Made by a program: the position numbers and the translations under genes
Notes under the pieces: generated by a model
What the model saw: only the letters and a program-made list of their open reading frames with translations
The model's database searches: none
Told to the model about the DNA's origin: nothing
Assembly (NCBI GenBank): GCA_900155495.1
Contig: FTLJ01000291.1
Span: 1 to 22,870 of the forward strand
DNA: 22,870 bases
Reading direction: 5' to 3'
Source: Porogramme epimiltina
Lineage: Eukaryota; Basidiomycota; Agaricomycetes; Polyporales; Polyporaceae
Shown: piece by piece, positions 1 through 9,899 of the stretch
Layout of the letters: each line of letters opens with the position of its first letter
How positions within the stretch are numbered: the first letter of the stretch is position 1

Positions 1-561
1 CGGATTGGCGTGCGGACCCGCATCGCCGCTCAAGGAACCAAGTGCGTTGGATCCCGTTCTATAGCAGCGTGTAACACGAGCGTAGCGACACAAAGAAAAG
101 AGTGATCTAATCGTATATATGCACTAGTCAGCAAATATAGTACGTAACCCTAACCCATAATTTCCTGCCCCGGCACCTTCCACCAGAGCCTACGGCTGCG
201 AATTCCTCTCCCCCACCACTTACACACCTATGCAGTATCTGCTACTCCCACCCACTCTTCTTTTTACCGCAATCATGACCTGTAAGATCCTGCGGTGATA
301 ACGGTATTGCTCAGGTCCAATGACCCCACGTCGTGCGCTCACCTACGCTTCTCATGCAACCGGCTAACTAACTAAATGCTCATAGCAGCGGAGTTCGAGC
401 TCAGATGGGACGCCACGCAGGCCCTACCCCGCCCAAAGCGGCCCTCGTATACACGAATAGCGGACTGCATTGTGTATAGAGAGACTATGCACTGAGTGAG
501 TGACATTTGTTGTCCCCTATCCGCCCCTCGAACCCTGCCAAGTTCCTCGAGCCTCTAAAAC
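1..561. other. Unit 1 left flank, 5' region of the AsaB relic
   Basis: I see no gene here. The stretch is homologous to about 11400-11935 in unit 2, so it belongs to the duplicated segment. It contains a short telomere-like run (aaccctaaccc at 146-156) that is also present in unit 2. By position it holds the former promoter and leader of the AsaB-like gene; a TATA-like tgtgtataga lies at 472-481, but nothing shows that it is active. Confidence 0.5.
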
Positions 562-1494
562 GACCATCCTCGCCGTCGACAGCGTCACTACCAAACCCTT
601 CTACGTCTCTCCGCCCCCGAACGGCGCCAAGCTCCGTCTGGATCGACATCGGCCCCTCACGCTGCCAGCGTGACTGGGGCACCGTTGTGCACGCCGTGCA
701 GATCGAGAACCCTCACAGCAAGACGGTGTCTCGCAAGACGCGGGCGCGTTCCTGTACTTTTGCCAGGCGGCGGCGCACACCACTGTCTACGACAGCGCAG
801 CTATCGAGCAGGAGCACCACGCGTACGCAGAGAGTATCGCGCTCGTGAAGGAGCTCACGGGCGCGTCGCGCATCGTCCCCTTCGACCACAGTAAGTCCTC
901 CCCCTGCGTGCCCCCTCCCCCCTCCACTCTTATCATCCGCTCACTCGCGCTTTTCCCTCTCCTGTTCCCGCTCTATCTGCGACCACAGCATTCCGCCGCC
1001 GCCGCCGGTGCCAGCTCGACGACGACCCCCGAGAAGCGCCAACCCCACCCCAAGTACACATCGACCAGACCCCCCCGACTCCGCCGCCGCCCGCGTACGT
1101 CGGTACCTCCTCGCCGCGGACGTGCCCGCGCTGCTAGCCCGCCACTTCCAGATCATCAACCTGGGGCCGCGGACGGCCGATCGGGCGGGCCGCGTGGGCA
1201 TGGTCGCGCGCGCTGTACGATGTGCGCAGCGTCAATACCACGTGCGATCTTGTGCTCGCGACATTGCGCTATCCGGGCCGCGAGGGTCAGACGTTCAGCG
1301 TGTGGTGCGTATCTGCGTTTGTGCTCAAGCGCGATGAGTTGACTCATTGGCGCGGGTTTGTTTTAGCTGCGACACGAGGGGCGGCAGGGAGAAGGTGGTA
1401 TCCACTCCTCAACGCATTCGAGGGCCCATTGATGCCCGAGGGTGCACCTTTGTGCGAGTCGATCTAACTCTGGCTTTTGGTTCTCTACGATTGA
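562..1494 (+). pseudogene. AsaB/CmcJ-like oxidoreductase pseudogene, unit 1
   Basis: The pieces match the fungal AsaB/CmcJ-type family (putative Fe(II)/2-oxoglutarate oxygenase-like hydroxylases/desaturases) when read across several frames. Recognisable segments in order are an N-terminal piece with VVHAVQIEN, then SIALVKELTGASRIVPFDH before a clean donor at 891, an intron 891-988, HIDQTP, YPGREGQTFSVW, and a C-terminal part with AFEGPLMPEGAPLCESI. The start codon seen in the unit 2 copy is replaced. The frame shifts between VQIEN and the following strand and again in the middle of the protein. The segment between FSVW and the C-terminal block is mostly missing. An in-frame stop (taa at 1464-1466) sits where the family has Glu in the ESIE motif. 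The gene is surely non-functional. The family assignment rests on remembered motifs and was not searched. Confidence 0.75.
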
Positions 1495-1714
1495 GGCAAC
1501 GTCTACGACATTGGCTCGAGCATTGGACGATTGTTACTTGAGTGAATAAACATGGTCAGACTGGCTGCCACACGACGTCCGCTTGATAGACGTTTGTAAT
1601 GTCAATGTAACTTCTAATCACTTATCGCACATAAGTGGCACTATGATACCCTGGGTTGTGTAGGCACCAACCTACCTATGACAAGTATTATCTAGCCAGT
1701 TAAACGACCCTACA
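1495..1714. other. Spacer between AsaB relic and small relic, unit 1
   Basis: No gene is seen. The first part, including the gaataaaca motif near 1542, is conserved after the unit 2 relic (near 12951) and is probably the old 3' untranslated region or terminator of the AsaB-like gene. The rest is homologous to 12960-13098. Confidence 0.4.
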
Positions 1715-1920
1715 ATGACCGAATACAAATGCACACTGATGGACGGTGATGCCACCAGAGTAGAGCTTCAACTTGGGCAATGACGCCACGGGTGAATCAC
1801 GTGATGAAATCGTTGATGTTTTTGTTCGAGTGGCCTACGACTGTCTAGATTCTCAACCAATCGCAACCTCACCTGGAGCAAACTAGCAGCGCCTGGTTGA
1901 AATACGGGTCTCACGATACT
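1715..1920 (+). pseudogene. Small unrecognised coding relic, unit 1
   Basis: The stretch starts with an ATG and reads MTEYKCTLMDGDATRVELQL before a one-base insertion relative to unit 2 breaks the frame near the middle. In the ancestral frame a stop (tag) follows later. The matching unit 2 segment stays open across the whole interval. A GTATGT at 1921 followed by a ctaac branch-like motif and ...tctcaatag at about 1969 looks like a short intron; in unit 2 that acceptor is changed to atgg. I do not recognise the family. It may be the first exon of a small lost gene or a fragment of a larger one. That it was coding is inferred from the conserved frame and the third-position bias of many differences. 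Confidence 0.35.
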
Positions 1921-2554
1921 GTATGTAGCACTGTCACTGTCTTGAGCACCTAAGCTAACATCTCAATAGAATGCTGCCACGTTGGCCGCACCCGTGGCGA
2001 GCACATGGCACATTTAGAAGCTTGTGCGCACGATGTTAAGTCATTGGTAGCCTCGTAAGAGGCGGTAGAAGGGAGGGCATGAGTAGGACATCCAGGAACT
2101 TGAAGCACGTGAGTCGACATCTCTTTCGTTCGCTGCTTAATCAACTTACGACTATACGCCTAGTCCTAGCACTATGAATCGTGAGACCATCTGTACACGA
2201 TGGTAGATTTGTCTTCTACCCTCCATGATAGCGACTCTCTCTGGGACAACATAGTTGACCAGATGTACACTCGTGATTTTACAGCGCGCAGTTCCATCCT
2301 GTGGATAGGAATCATGTGTGTGATGCTTCGAACGCCCCCATGCGCGCCTGCCCTTCGGGAGCTTTCCACAAGCGCACGGATTCTCACGTCCGCCAGAAAC
2401 GCCATATAGATCATGGCGATAGCCCCCACGTGTTTGCAACAGTGTACGCACACCGTGAAGTCTTGACGTGTCAGTGCGGTCAATCCTTCTCCTCTCCACC
2501 AGCTGCCATTCTAACGTTCTCTTCACTGCGCTATAAGCCTACTACAACATCACG
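1921..2554 (+). promoter_or_regulatory. Upstream region of the first NLR gene
   Basis: This interval holds the tail of the small relic and then the 5' flank of the NLR gene. About 2165-2560 is well conserved against 13575-13975 in unit 2 and ends in a pyrimidine-rich stretch (about 2485-2525), as is common just before fungal transcription starts. The bases before the start codon (cacgATG, A at -3) are identical in both copies. Short open frames here (for example 2200-2409) are not conserved as proteins. No specific operator can be named. Confidence 0.4.
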
Positions 2555-5500
2555 ATGCGCAAGATCCGCGCAAAGTGGCATAAGCTCAGAGGGCGCGCGC
2601 CCACCCCAGAGCCGCGACCCCAGGAACAAGTACATCGATCTGCGTCGGTGCCGCTACCTACCGCAGAGACAGACCCCATCCCGTTGCGGCCCATCTCTCA
2701 ACAAGCCCATGAACATACATCGTCACGCACAGCAGGGATATCCATACACACCCCACAAGCTCCCGCAGGGTCTTCATCGACGGCGGAAACCCTTGTCGCG
2801 AAGACGCACAGTGCACCCCCCACTGGACTCCCTTCCTCTGAGACGGGACCTGAACCAGAGGCGACGACTACAGGAGAGATCTCAACTACTGCGGATGCTA
2901 CGTCTGCTCAACAAGGAGGCGGGTCTGAAGTTCATCCGCAAACAACTACAAAGAGCGGCTCGAACATAGGAGATATGGTCACGGGCGCGGTGCGCCTAGC
3001 ACTCGACGTTACCGAGTCGCTATCCGATGGGGTTCCATTTCTTCCTGGTGCGGTGAAAGCGCTCAAATGTGTTGTGGATGCTTACGAGGTATGTCGTTTG
3101 CACTCGAGAGCTTGTTTGTGGTCCTCTGTAGAGCTCCGACGTCTGATCGATTCTGCACCGCACGCACACGTCGCGCGGCTACTACAGAAATACGCCTCCA
3201 ATCGGGAATCCATGTCCATGCTACGAAATCACATCGATTCTCTGAACGCCATGGTCGAGTCTGCGATTCCGAAAGATAGGCCCTGTCCGCAAATACTGAA
3301 AGAACAACTGCGCATCTTTAGCGAGTGCGCGTGCATACTCATCCGAACTCAGACTAGGTACATTGACAAAGCGTACTTAGGAAAGTGCAAAGCGTTACAA
3401 CCGCAGTGGAAAAACTCCAAGGCGACAAAAAGGACACGGCGACGAAGAAGCTCATGCGGGGGGCATCTCAGACCCTACGTGCGGAAAAGATAGCGGAGGA
3501 ACTGGACGGCTATGTGAAGACTCTGACGTGGCATCTGGACAATCTCATGGTAAGTTGCGTTGGTCGCGCAAATCGATAAGGGCCGCGATACTGACCACAA
3601 CCTCAGGTTGCCACGAGCTTGCTGGTACAAATTGCAGTTGATGTAAGACTATCATGTTTCGGAAGGGCCACTAGTTGATCACAGTGGGGGGCACATAGGA
3701 CGTACATGTATCAGTTGTTGAAGTACACAGCAAGCTCGACGTTGTGGCCGACGAGATCCGTCGTGAAGGAGCCCACATCCGCGCCGAGATCAGTCATGAC
3801 ATCAAGGAAGAGGGGAAGCTCACCCGCGAAGCAATACAACAAACAATGTTTAGCTTGGGTAAGTTCCTCGACGTTCTATCTAGTCATTTTGCCAACACTA
3901 TTAACGTGGCGTACTAGAAATCCATATCCGGTACGCCGCCGATGCCCGATTCGACACAAACGCAGGGCGCGAGGAATGTCTAGGAACGACACGCGCAGAG
4001 GTTCTGTCTGCCGTGTACCATTGGATCGTCCCTAAGAAAGCGTTCGCTATGGTAGAGGACTCTTCGCCCATGTTCACGATTCCGCGCAATCTCCATATCA
4101 TATGGCTGAACGGGCTACCGGGGACGGGGAAATCTACACTCGCCCAGACCATCGCACAGTGGTGCGACCGTTTGGGCTGTCTTGGCGCAAGCTTCTTCTG
4201 TGCCCGATTTGGCGACCGCAACAACGTCCAGCTCATCTTTCCCACCATTGCCCTACACCTCGTACTTCACCCTGCCACATCACCGGTCTTCAAGACGGCA
4301 GTGCAGCAAGCTGTGAAGGCCAATCCGGACATTCATCTTTCCCTCCCCTCACGCCAGCTCGAGAAGCTCATAGTCGAGCCTCTCACTTCCTGCACCTCAA
4401 TCGGTGGAGAGAGCTCCTTTCGACCAAACGTGATCGTCATTGACGCCCTCGATGAATGCAAGGACGATCAGCCCGTATCGACTATAGTCCATGCTCTGTC
4501 CCTTCATGCCGATGGCCTCGGGCCCCTCAGGTTTATCGTGACAAGTCGTCCAGAACCTCATATCACAACAGGATTCAGAGCAAAGACACTACTCGAACAT
4601 ACTTACGATTTCCAATTGTCTTCGATACCGCCAGGCGTTGCCCTTCGTGATATTACGATCTACTTGGAAGCAAAGTTCTCAGAGTTCCTGGAGCGCCACA
4701 AAGGCCAGTTCGATGACGATTGGCCGAGTAAAGAGAAACGGTGGCAGCTTCGCGGCATGTCCGGCGGCCTCTTCATCCACATCTCGACGGCTCTGAAGTT
4801 CATTCTCGGCGCGAGTGATCCGGAGGAACAACTCGATTTATTACTTGGGGATCCTTCCGTCTCGATATCCAGCGCTACTCAGACATCACCCGCTGCTCAC
4901 TTGTACGGAGTCTACCTGCAAGTCATGAAGGTCATCGCTACTCCTGTGGAAGCTGCACGGATGAGGAAGGTGGTCGGATCAATTGTACTCCTCAAGGACC
5001 AACTTTCCCCAGCCGATTTGGCATCTCTTCTCGACGTGAAGAGCACGGTAGTACGACGGACGCTACACCCCCTGCAGTCGATCCTGGTAGTGCCAGATGT
5101 TGATCAAACGAGCGGAGTTATCCGAATCATTCACCCTTCCTTCCCCGATTTTCTAGTCGACGGATCCAAATGCACGCGCGCAGATATTCTAGTCGACCTG
5201 CACCTCCAACACAAGCTACTTTCAGAACGATGCTTGCAAATCATGAACGCGAATCTCAGCCGTAACCCATGCAATATAATGTCACCCTGGGTGGCAAACA
5301 TCGAAATCGAGGACCTTTCCTCTCGTCTCGCGGCCGCGGTCCCGGTTCACCTTCAGTACGCCTGTAGACATTGGTCCAGCCACCTCTGTGAAGGGCACAT
5401 CACCCAGGACATGATCGCTCTGATCTCCACGTTCACCCAGAAGCACCTACTGCACTGGCTCGAAGTCTCGAGCTTGATGGGGGAGATGGACCGTGCTGTT

Positions 5501-7945
5501 GATGCATTGGAAAATGCACAGATTGCTCTCCAGGTATGTGACGTCATAAACACACGTTCAGGATGAACGCTCATTAGCTCTTCGACTGGCTTTCAGAAAT
5601 TGGGTGTCCCTCCGACGGACGTCATAGTGATGCTCAACGACTGCAAGCGTGTGGTGCATCTCTGCTATCCTGCAATCTCATCCTCCGCCGGACATGTCTA
5701 CATATCCGCCCTTCTATCCTCCCCCTCGACTTCTGCCCTCCGCTCCGCATACTATGCAGTTCTTTCTGGCACACCCCGCATCCACATCGGCCAACTATCA
5801 CGATGGAACGCGAACATTCTCACAATGGAGGGCCACACGGCCGCCGCATACTCCATCGCCTACTCCCCAGATGGCGAACGCATCGTCTCTGGCTCCGAGG
5901 ACTGCACCGTCCGACTATGGAACCGTAGGACGGGGGCACAGCTCCATGTGCTGAAGGAGGAGAGCTGGGTCTGGAGTGTTGTGTTCTCGCCTGACAGGAA
6001 GGAGATCCTGTGCGGGACGGAGGAAGGGTTGGTATCGCTGTGGGACGCTCGGACGGGTGCAAGGATCCAGTCACAGAATGTCCACTGCAACCCCGTTCGC
6101 ATGGTGGCCTACTCTTCCCAGGGAGACCTAGCGGCCTCAGGCTCTGAAGACAAGAACATTGTGCTATGGGCTACCGCGTCCGGAGACCTGGAGAAGATAA
6201 GGACTCTGGAGGGACATGGTGGCTGGATATACTCTGTCGCCTTCTCTCACGACGGGTCATTCCTGGTTTCTGGAAGCACTGACGAGTCTCCCTGTCGGAT
6301 TTGGATGCTCAACGGCGACTCTCAGGCTTGCGCACTATTCCATGACGCCCCGGACCATGTTCTCAGGGTCTCTATATCTCCCGACGACAAGACGCTCGCT
6401 TGCGGATGCCGCAAAGAGCTCGTTCTGTGGTCCATCGACGATCCGTCCCATCCCCGTCGCCTCAAGACGCTCACCGTGGAGGGCAACGTTTGGGGGCTCG
6501 ACTTCTCTCCTGACGACCGCACCCTCGCCGTCGGGGGCGATCTCGGTGACGGATCGTGGATCGGGCTGTGGGACGTTGTGACGGGGGAGTGGGTCGGGGA
6601 GCGCGAGGAGATTCGAGGCGAACGCATCTCTGGATTGCGATTTTCCCCCGACGGGTCGCAACTGGTCTCCGCCCACGACCGGGGAAGGGTGCGGTCGTGG
6701 GACGTGGGGGTGATGCGGACGAGTGCGGGCTCAGGCTCCGACGACAGTGGAGCGGGCGATGGGCGGTCTTCGTCGAGGGTATTGGCTGTTGCGTTTTCAC
6801 CTCGGGACGGGGATCGGCTGGCGGTGGTGGTGGAAGACGGGACGGTGGAGCTCTGGGATGTCCCCTCAAGGCAGATAGTTCGCAAGATGGCGCACCCGCA
6901 CCCCGGCACCCTCAATTCCGGCCTTGTGGCTCTGACATGGTCTTCGGACGGGACTCGGCTTGCGCTGTCTGGGCACACAGACCACTCCATCGTTGCATAC
7001 GACACAACACGATGCTCATTCACCTCCATTCTCCGCGGGCATTCCAAGGACGTGCTCCCTGTCGTGTTCATTGTTAACTCACAAATCATTGTCTCTGGCT
7101 CGTTAGACGGCAGCATTCGGCTTTGGGACCCAATGGCCGGGCCCGAGAAGGTGCTCTTCGAAGGAAAAGAACCTATTTGGGTTGTTGAAGTCTCTCCGTG
7201 TGGAAGATATCTCCTATTTTCAAAGATGATCACCACATTCCATACTGGAGACCCTGACTACAAGGTAGCAACATCGCATCATACATGGACTTCCGAGAAC
7301 GAGACGGGTTATTCCACGATGCACTTATGTGACCTCACATCAAACGCTATGACTATGGAGATGTACCACTACCATGCCATCGTCACCCTCTCGTTCTCGT
7401 CCGACGGCTCACGCGTCGTCGGATCAAGCGAGCGCGGCCAGATCTCCCTCTGGGACTTCTCCCCTTCACTTCAATCAGACCCGAATAGTCCGTTAGAAGA
7501 CGCCGACGGGACTCCTGAACCGAGCAGGGCCCCTCTCCGTCTCCTTGCCGAACTCCACTCGGAAACATCTGGCATTTGGGTCGAGCGCATCCGGTTCTCC
7601 GCCGACGAGCGCGCTGTCGTCACCAATGCCTGCTTCGCACCGATCACGTCCGAGGAGCACTGGCCACTCGTCGCGCAGCACGGCGCAGTTCCACAGCCAG
7701 GCCCTGGATCCACCGACTCTCATGTACATACCGACTACTTCCTCTCTGATGGCTGGATTTGGTGCTGGGGTCGCGGGGAGGAACCTCGACGAGGGTGCTG
7801 GCTCCCGCCAGTGTATCGATACCAGCCCGGGGATGTTGAGTACACACGTGATCCTGGAGGATGGGATGCTAGGGAGAGATGGGTTGCATTCGCTACGAAT
7901 GAAGGGCGGCTCGTCGTTGTGGACATGTCTGGCGGCTCAGAATAG
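2555..7945 (+). CDS. NACHT-WD40 NLR (STAND) receptor, copy A, intact
   Basis: I model seven exons: 2555-3088, 3188-3324, 3381-3549, 3607-3642, 3699-3858, 3918-5533 and 5597-7945, giving about 1666 residues. All six introns are GT-AG, 56-99 nt, and match copy B in position and phase. Residues 1-135 are Ser/Thr/Pro-rich and probably disordered. Residues 136-292 are helical and resemble MLKL/HeLo-like four-helix bundles, with a coiled linker to about 346. The NACHT NTPase has Walker A GLPGTGKST (about 411-419), Walker B VIVIDALDE (about 517-525) and the FIVTSRPE motif. A winged-helix-like region follows, with HPSFPDFL near 751. About eleven or more WD40 repeats cover 958-1505, and a C-terminal block contains GCWLPPVYR. 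The likely role is a cytosolic sensor: ligand binding by WD40, NTP-dependent oligomerisation, and signalling through the N-terminal domain. The ligand is unknown. The start is chosen from the conserved ATG shared with copy B. Confidence 0.88.
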
Positions 7946-9242
7946 ATACTGCCTCAAACGTAATACGCCGTCGTAGTTTATCTTTCTACCGGTTATCATT
8001 CCTTCTTAACTGCCAGCAGTGCCTGTTCCTCGCTCGACATTGTATGCGGACCGCCATAATCAGACATACGTCATTACACGTACCTTTGCTGTTGCCAAAC
8101 ATACGCCCACCGTCTACAATAAATGTCTCGTTGGCTATGGTGTAGGGCAGGGTCACATTATGCTGCAGCATATATCCGCGATTACAATAATCCACAGTAC
8201 CGTGCCTCGCACACAGTCCGCACAAGGGACTAGACCGATGCTAAATAGAATTTATAGTGGGCGGTATATATTACAGCGGGCTTTTCCGCGTCGGGGGGAA
8301 GACCGAGACATTCGATGGGCATACATTCAGGTGGGTCACGAACGAAGAATACTCATTGTTTACCGGTTGAGGGCTGGAAACATCACGGACTCGAGCGTAG
8401 TCGCAAGCGTGTCTCTGAAAGATCCGAGTTAGAGGGGCGCCACACAAACATCATTTCTTAACCAACCCGCACCACTTACCAAAGCGATAGGTTTTCGATT
8501 AACCTATACAGTACTCCACTGTGAGCGCACGAAGAATGGATAGGGGATACTTGTGCATTGGTTGATCTTGATATGAGGCCCAACCGCAAGGTGTAATTGC
8601 CGCAGAGAGCAGCAACTATGACCCTGGAGGGCATAATGCTGGAAACTACAGAATATGAGGACGTCGTCGGGACGAAGGGAGAAGCAAACAGTATTGGCTC
8701 AAGGTACGCAGGAAGGGCCGAAAGCACGGAGAGAGGGAGCAGCGACGAGCGGACGGCTTCTGCATAGGGGCAGCCACGCGGGCGTGAACCTATGGAGCAG
8801 CGGAGGGCGGACGCTGACTTGAGGACGCACGCCTGTGTGAAGCGAACCACGTCCGCGCGTGTGGGAGATCGTGACTCGAGAAGCAGCAGTGGAGCAGCGC
8901 ATATACGCAGATGACGGGGGCTGGGTAGACTGACAGGCCGTGACCTCTGCTACCAGAGATGTCTGCTACGTGGAAGCAGCTCCGGCGGTGGGGAGCAGGG
9001 GAGAAAGCGGCTGGGCACGGCTGGGCCGATCGCGTCCCCGCCGGCTATCTCGAGAGCCGAGGAGGGGCCGGGGGATGGAAGTGCGGAGAGGGCGGTCGGA
9101 GCCCGAGGCCTACGTGGCGCGGAGGGGGGGAGCAGGACAGTGGCGGGAGGTATGAGCGCAGAGTGTGTTCGCATGAGACGGAGGGCGCGTGCAGCGTGCA
9201 ATTGGAAGACGGAGCAGGAGATCGGACGGCGAGTCTTGAAGC
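7946..9242. other. Unassigned block downstream of NLR A (duplicated)
   Basis: No gene is recognised. The block is collinear with 19619 to about 20900 in unit 2. Well-conserved pieces include cacaagggactagaccgatg at 8220-8239 followed by ggtatatatta near 8263. The second half (about 8470-9240) is purine-rich on this strand, so several long open frames appear on the minus strand, but they do not keep the same frame in the two units. It probably contains the NLR 3' untranslated region plus old intergenic DNA. Confidence 0.45.
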
Positions 9243-9460
9243 TTGAGCGCCCCCCGACAGGTCACAGCACCCACCCGCGCGTACCCGTGCTCGCCTCCGA
9301 CCGCCCTTCGCGTGGCGCAGAGCACCGTGTCCCACAGCAGGCTCTGCATCTGCGCGGAGGTCATATGCGCGCCGCGGCTCTGGTAGCACGTCTAGGATGT
9401 CTTCGGCTCCGCGTGGAGAATGCCCGGCGTCTATTCCGCCCGCGCGCTCGACTAGCGCCT
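9243..9460 (+). pseudogene. Truncated MAG-like secreted protein relic, unit 1
   Basis: From about 9245 the DNA aligns with 22640-22855 of unit 2, first across an intron (ending in cgcgtggcgcag at 9320) and then across an exon. That exon reads with the motifs RLCIC and MPGVY, corresponding to FCIRAC and MPG in the fungal macrophage-activating-glycoprotein-like family. Two in-frame TAG stops fall inside it (the first at 9384). Everything 5' of the intron is absent: the sequence passes straight from the unassigned block into the intron, so about 1.7 kb has been lost compared with unit 2. Homology fades after about 9460. It cannot encode a functional protein. Confidence 0.6.
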
Positions 9461-9899
9461 CGGCGATACAACCAACGTGCGCGCCCCCCTCGCTGTATTC
9501 TGCCCCTGCACTCTACGTCGCTGACTTGCGCGCGCGATATCGACAGAGAATGCGAGCGCGCCGCACGTAGAAGATCCACCGGGCTAGCTCGTCACCCCTC
9601 CCGCACACCCCGCGCCTACGACCTCCTCCTGCGCGTCCAGGCCGTCGCTGGCGAACGGTCTCGCGCGCGCGTTTGTTGTGCGTTGGTGTATGTAGTCGTC
9701 CGCGCCGACATCTGGATCCACCGGGGGCGCCGTGCGCGCTCGGGCGCGGAGACGGGGAACAGGGCGGCCGTCGGGCGGCATGGCGCGCTCGCGCTCGCGC
9801 CCGCGGTCGCCGGCGTAGCTATCGCTTTTGGGGCGGCGCTCCTCGTGTGAGGCGTCACGCCGCCGGTTGAACTGCAAGCCCGACGGAGGAATCAGCCAC
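9461..9899. other. GC-rich spacer between convergent MAG and ECM4 relics
   Basis: The spacer separates the plus-strand MAG relic from the minus-strand ECM4 relic, so the two old genes were convergent. Long open frames occur on both strands because of high GC, but none resembles a known family. It may contain further decayed MAG C-terminal or 3' sequence. Confidence 0.35.

Noticed and set aside
2203..2221. Small hairpin ggtaga...tctacc upstream of NLR A
   Set aside because: The second arm is not conserved in unit 2.
2532..2536. TATAA near the NLR A start codon
   Set aside because: It is only about 19 bases from the ATG and absent in copy B, so it is unlikely to be a TATA box.
6322..7236. Minus-strand 304-codon open frame opposite the WD40 exon (similar at 17739-18512)
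   Set aside because: It is an antisense shadow of codon-biased, GC-rich WD40 sequence and has no family resemblance.
7986..8225. Minus-strand frame with N-glycosylation-like motifs, partly similar to 19627-19836
   Set aside because: The similarity follows nucleotide homology of the duplicated block, with differences at all codon positions and no recognised family.
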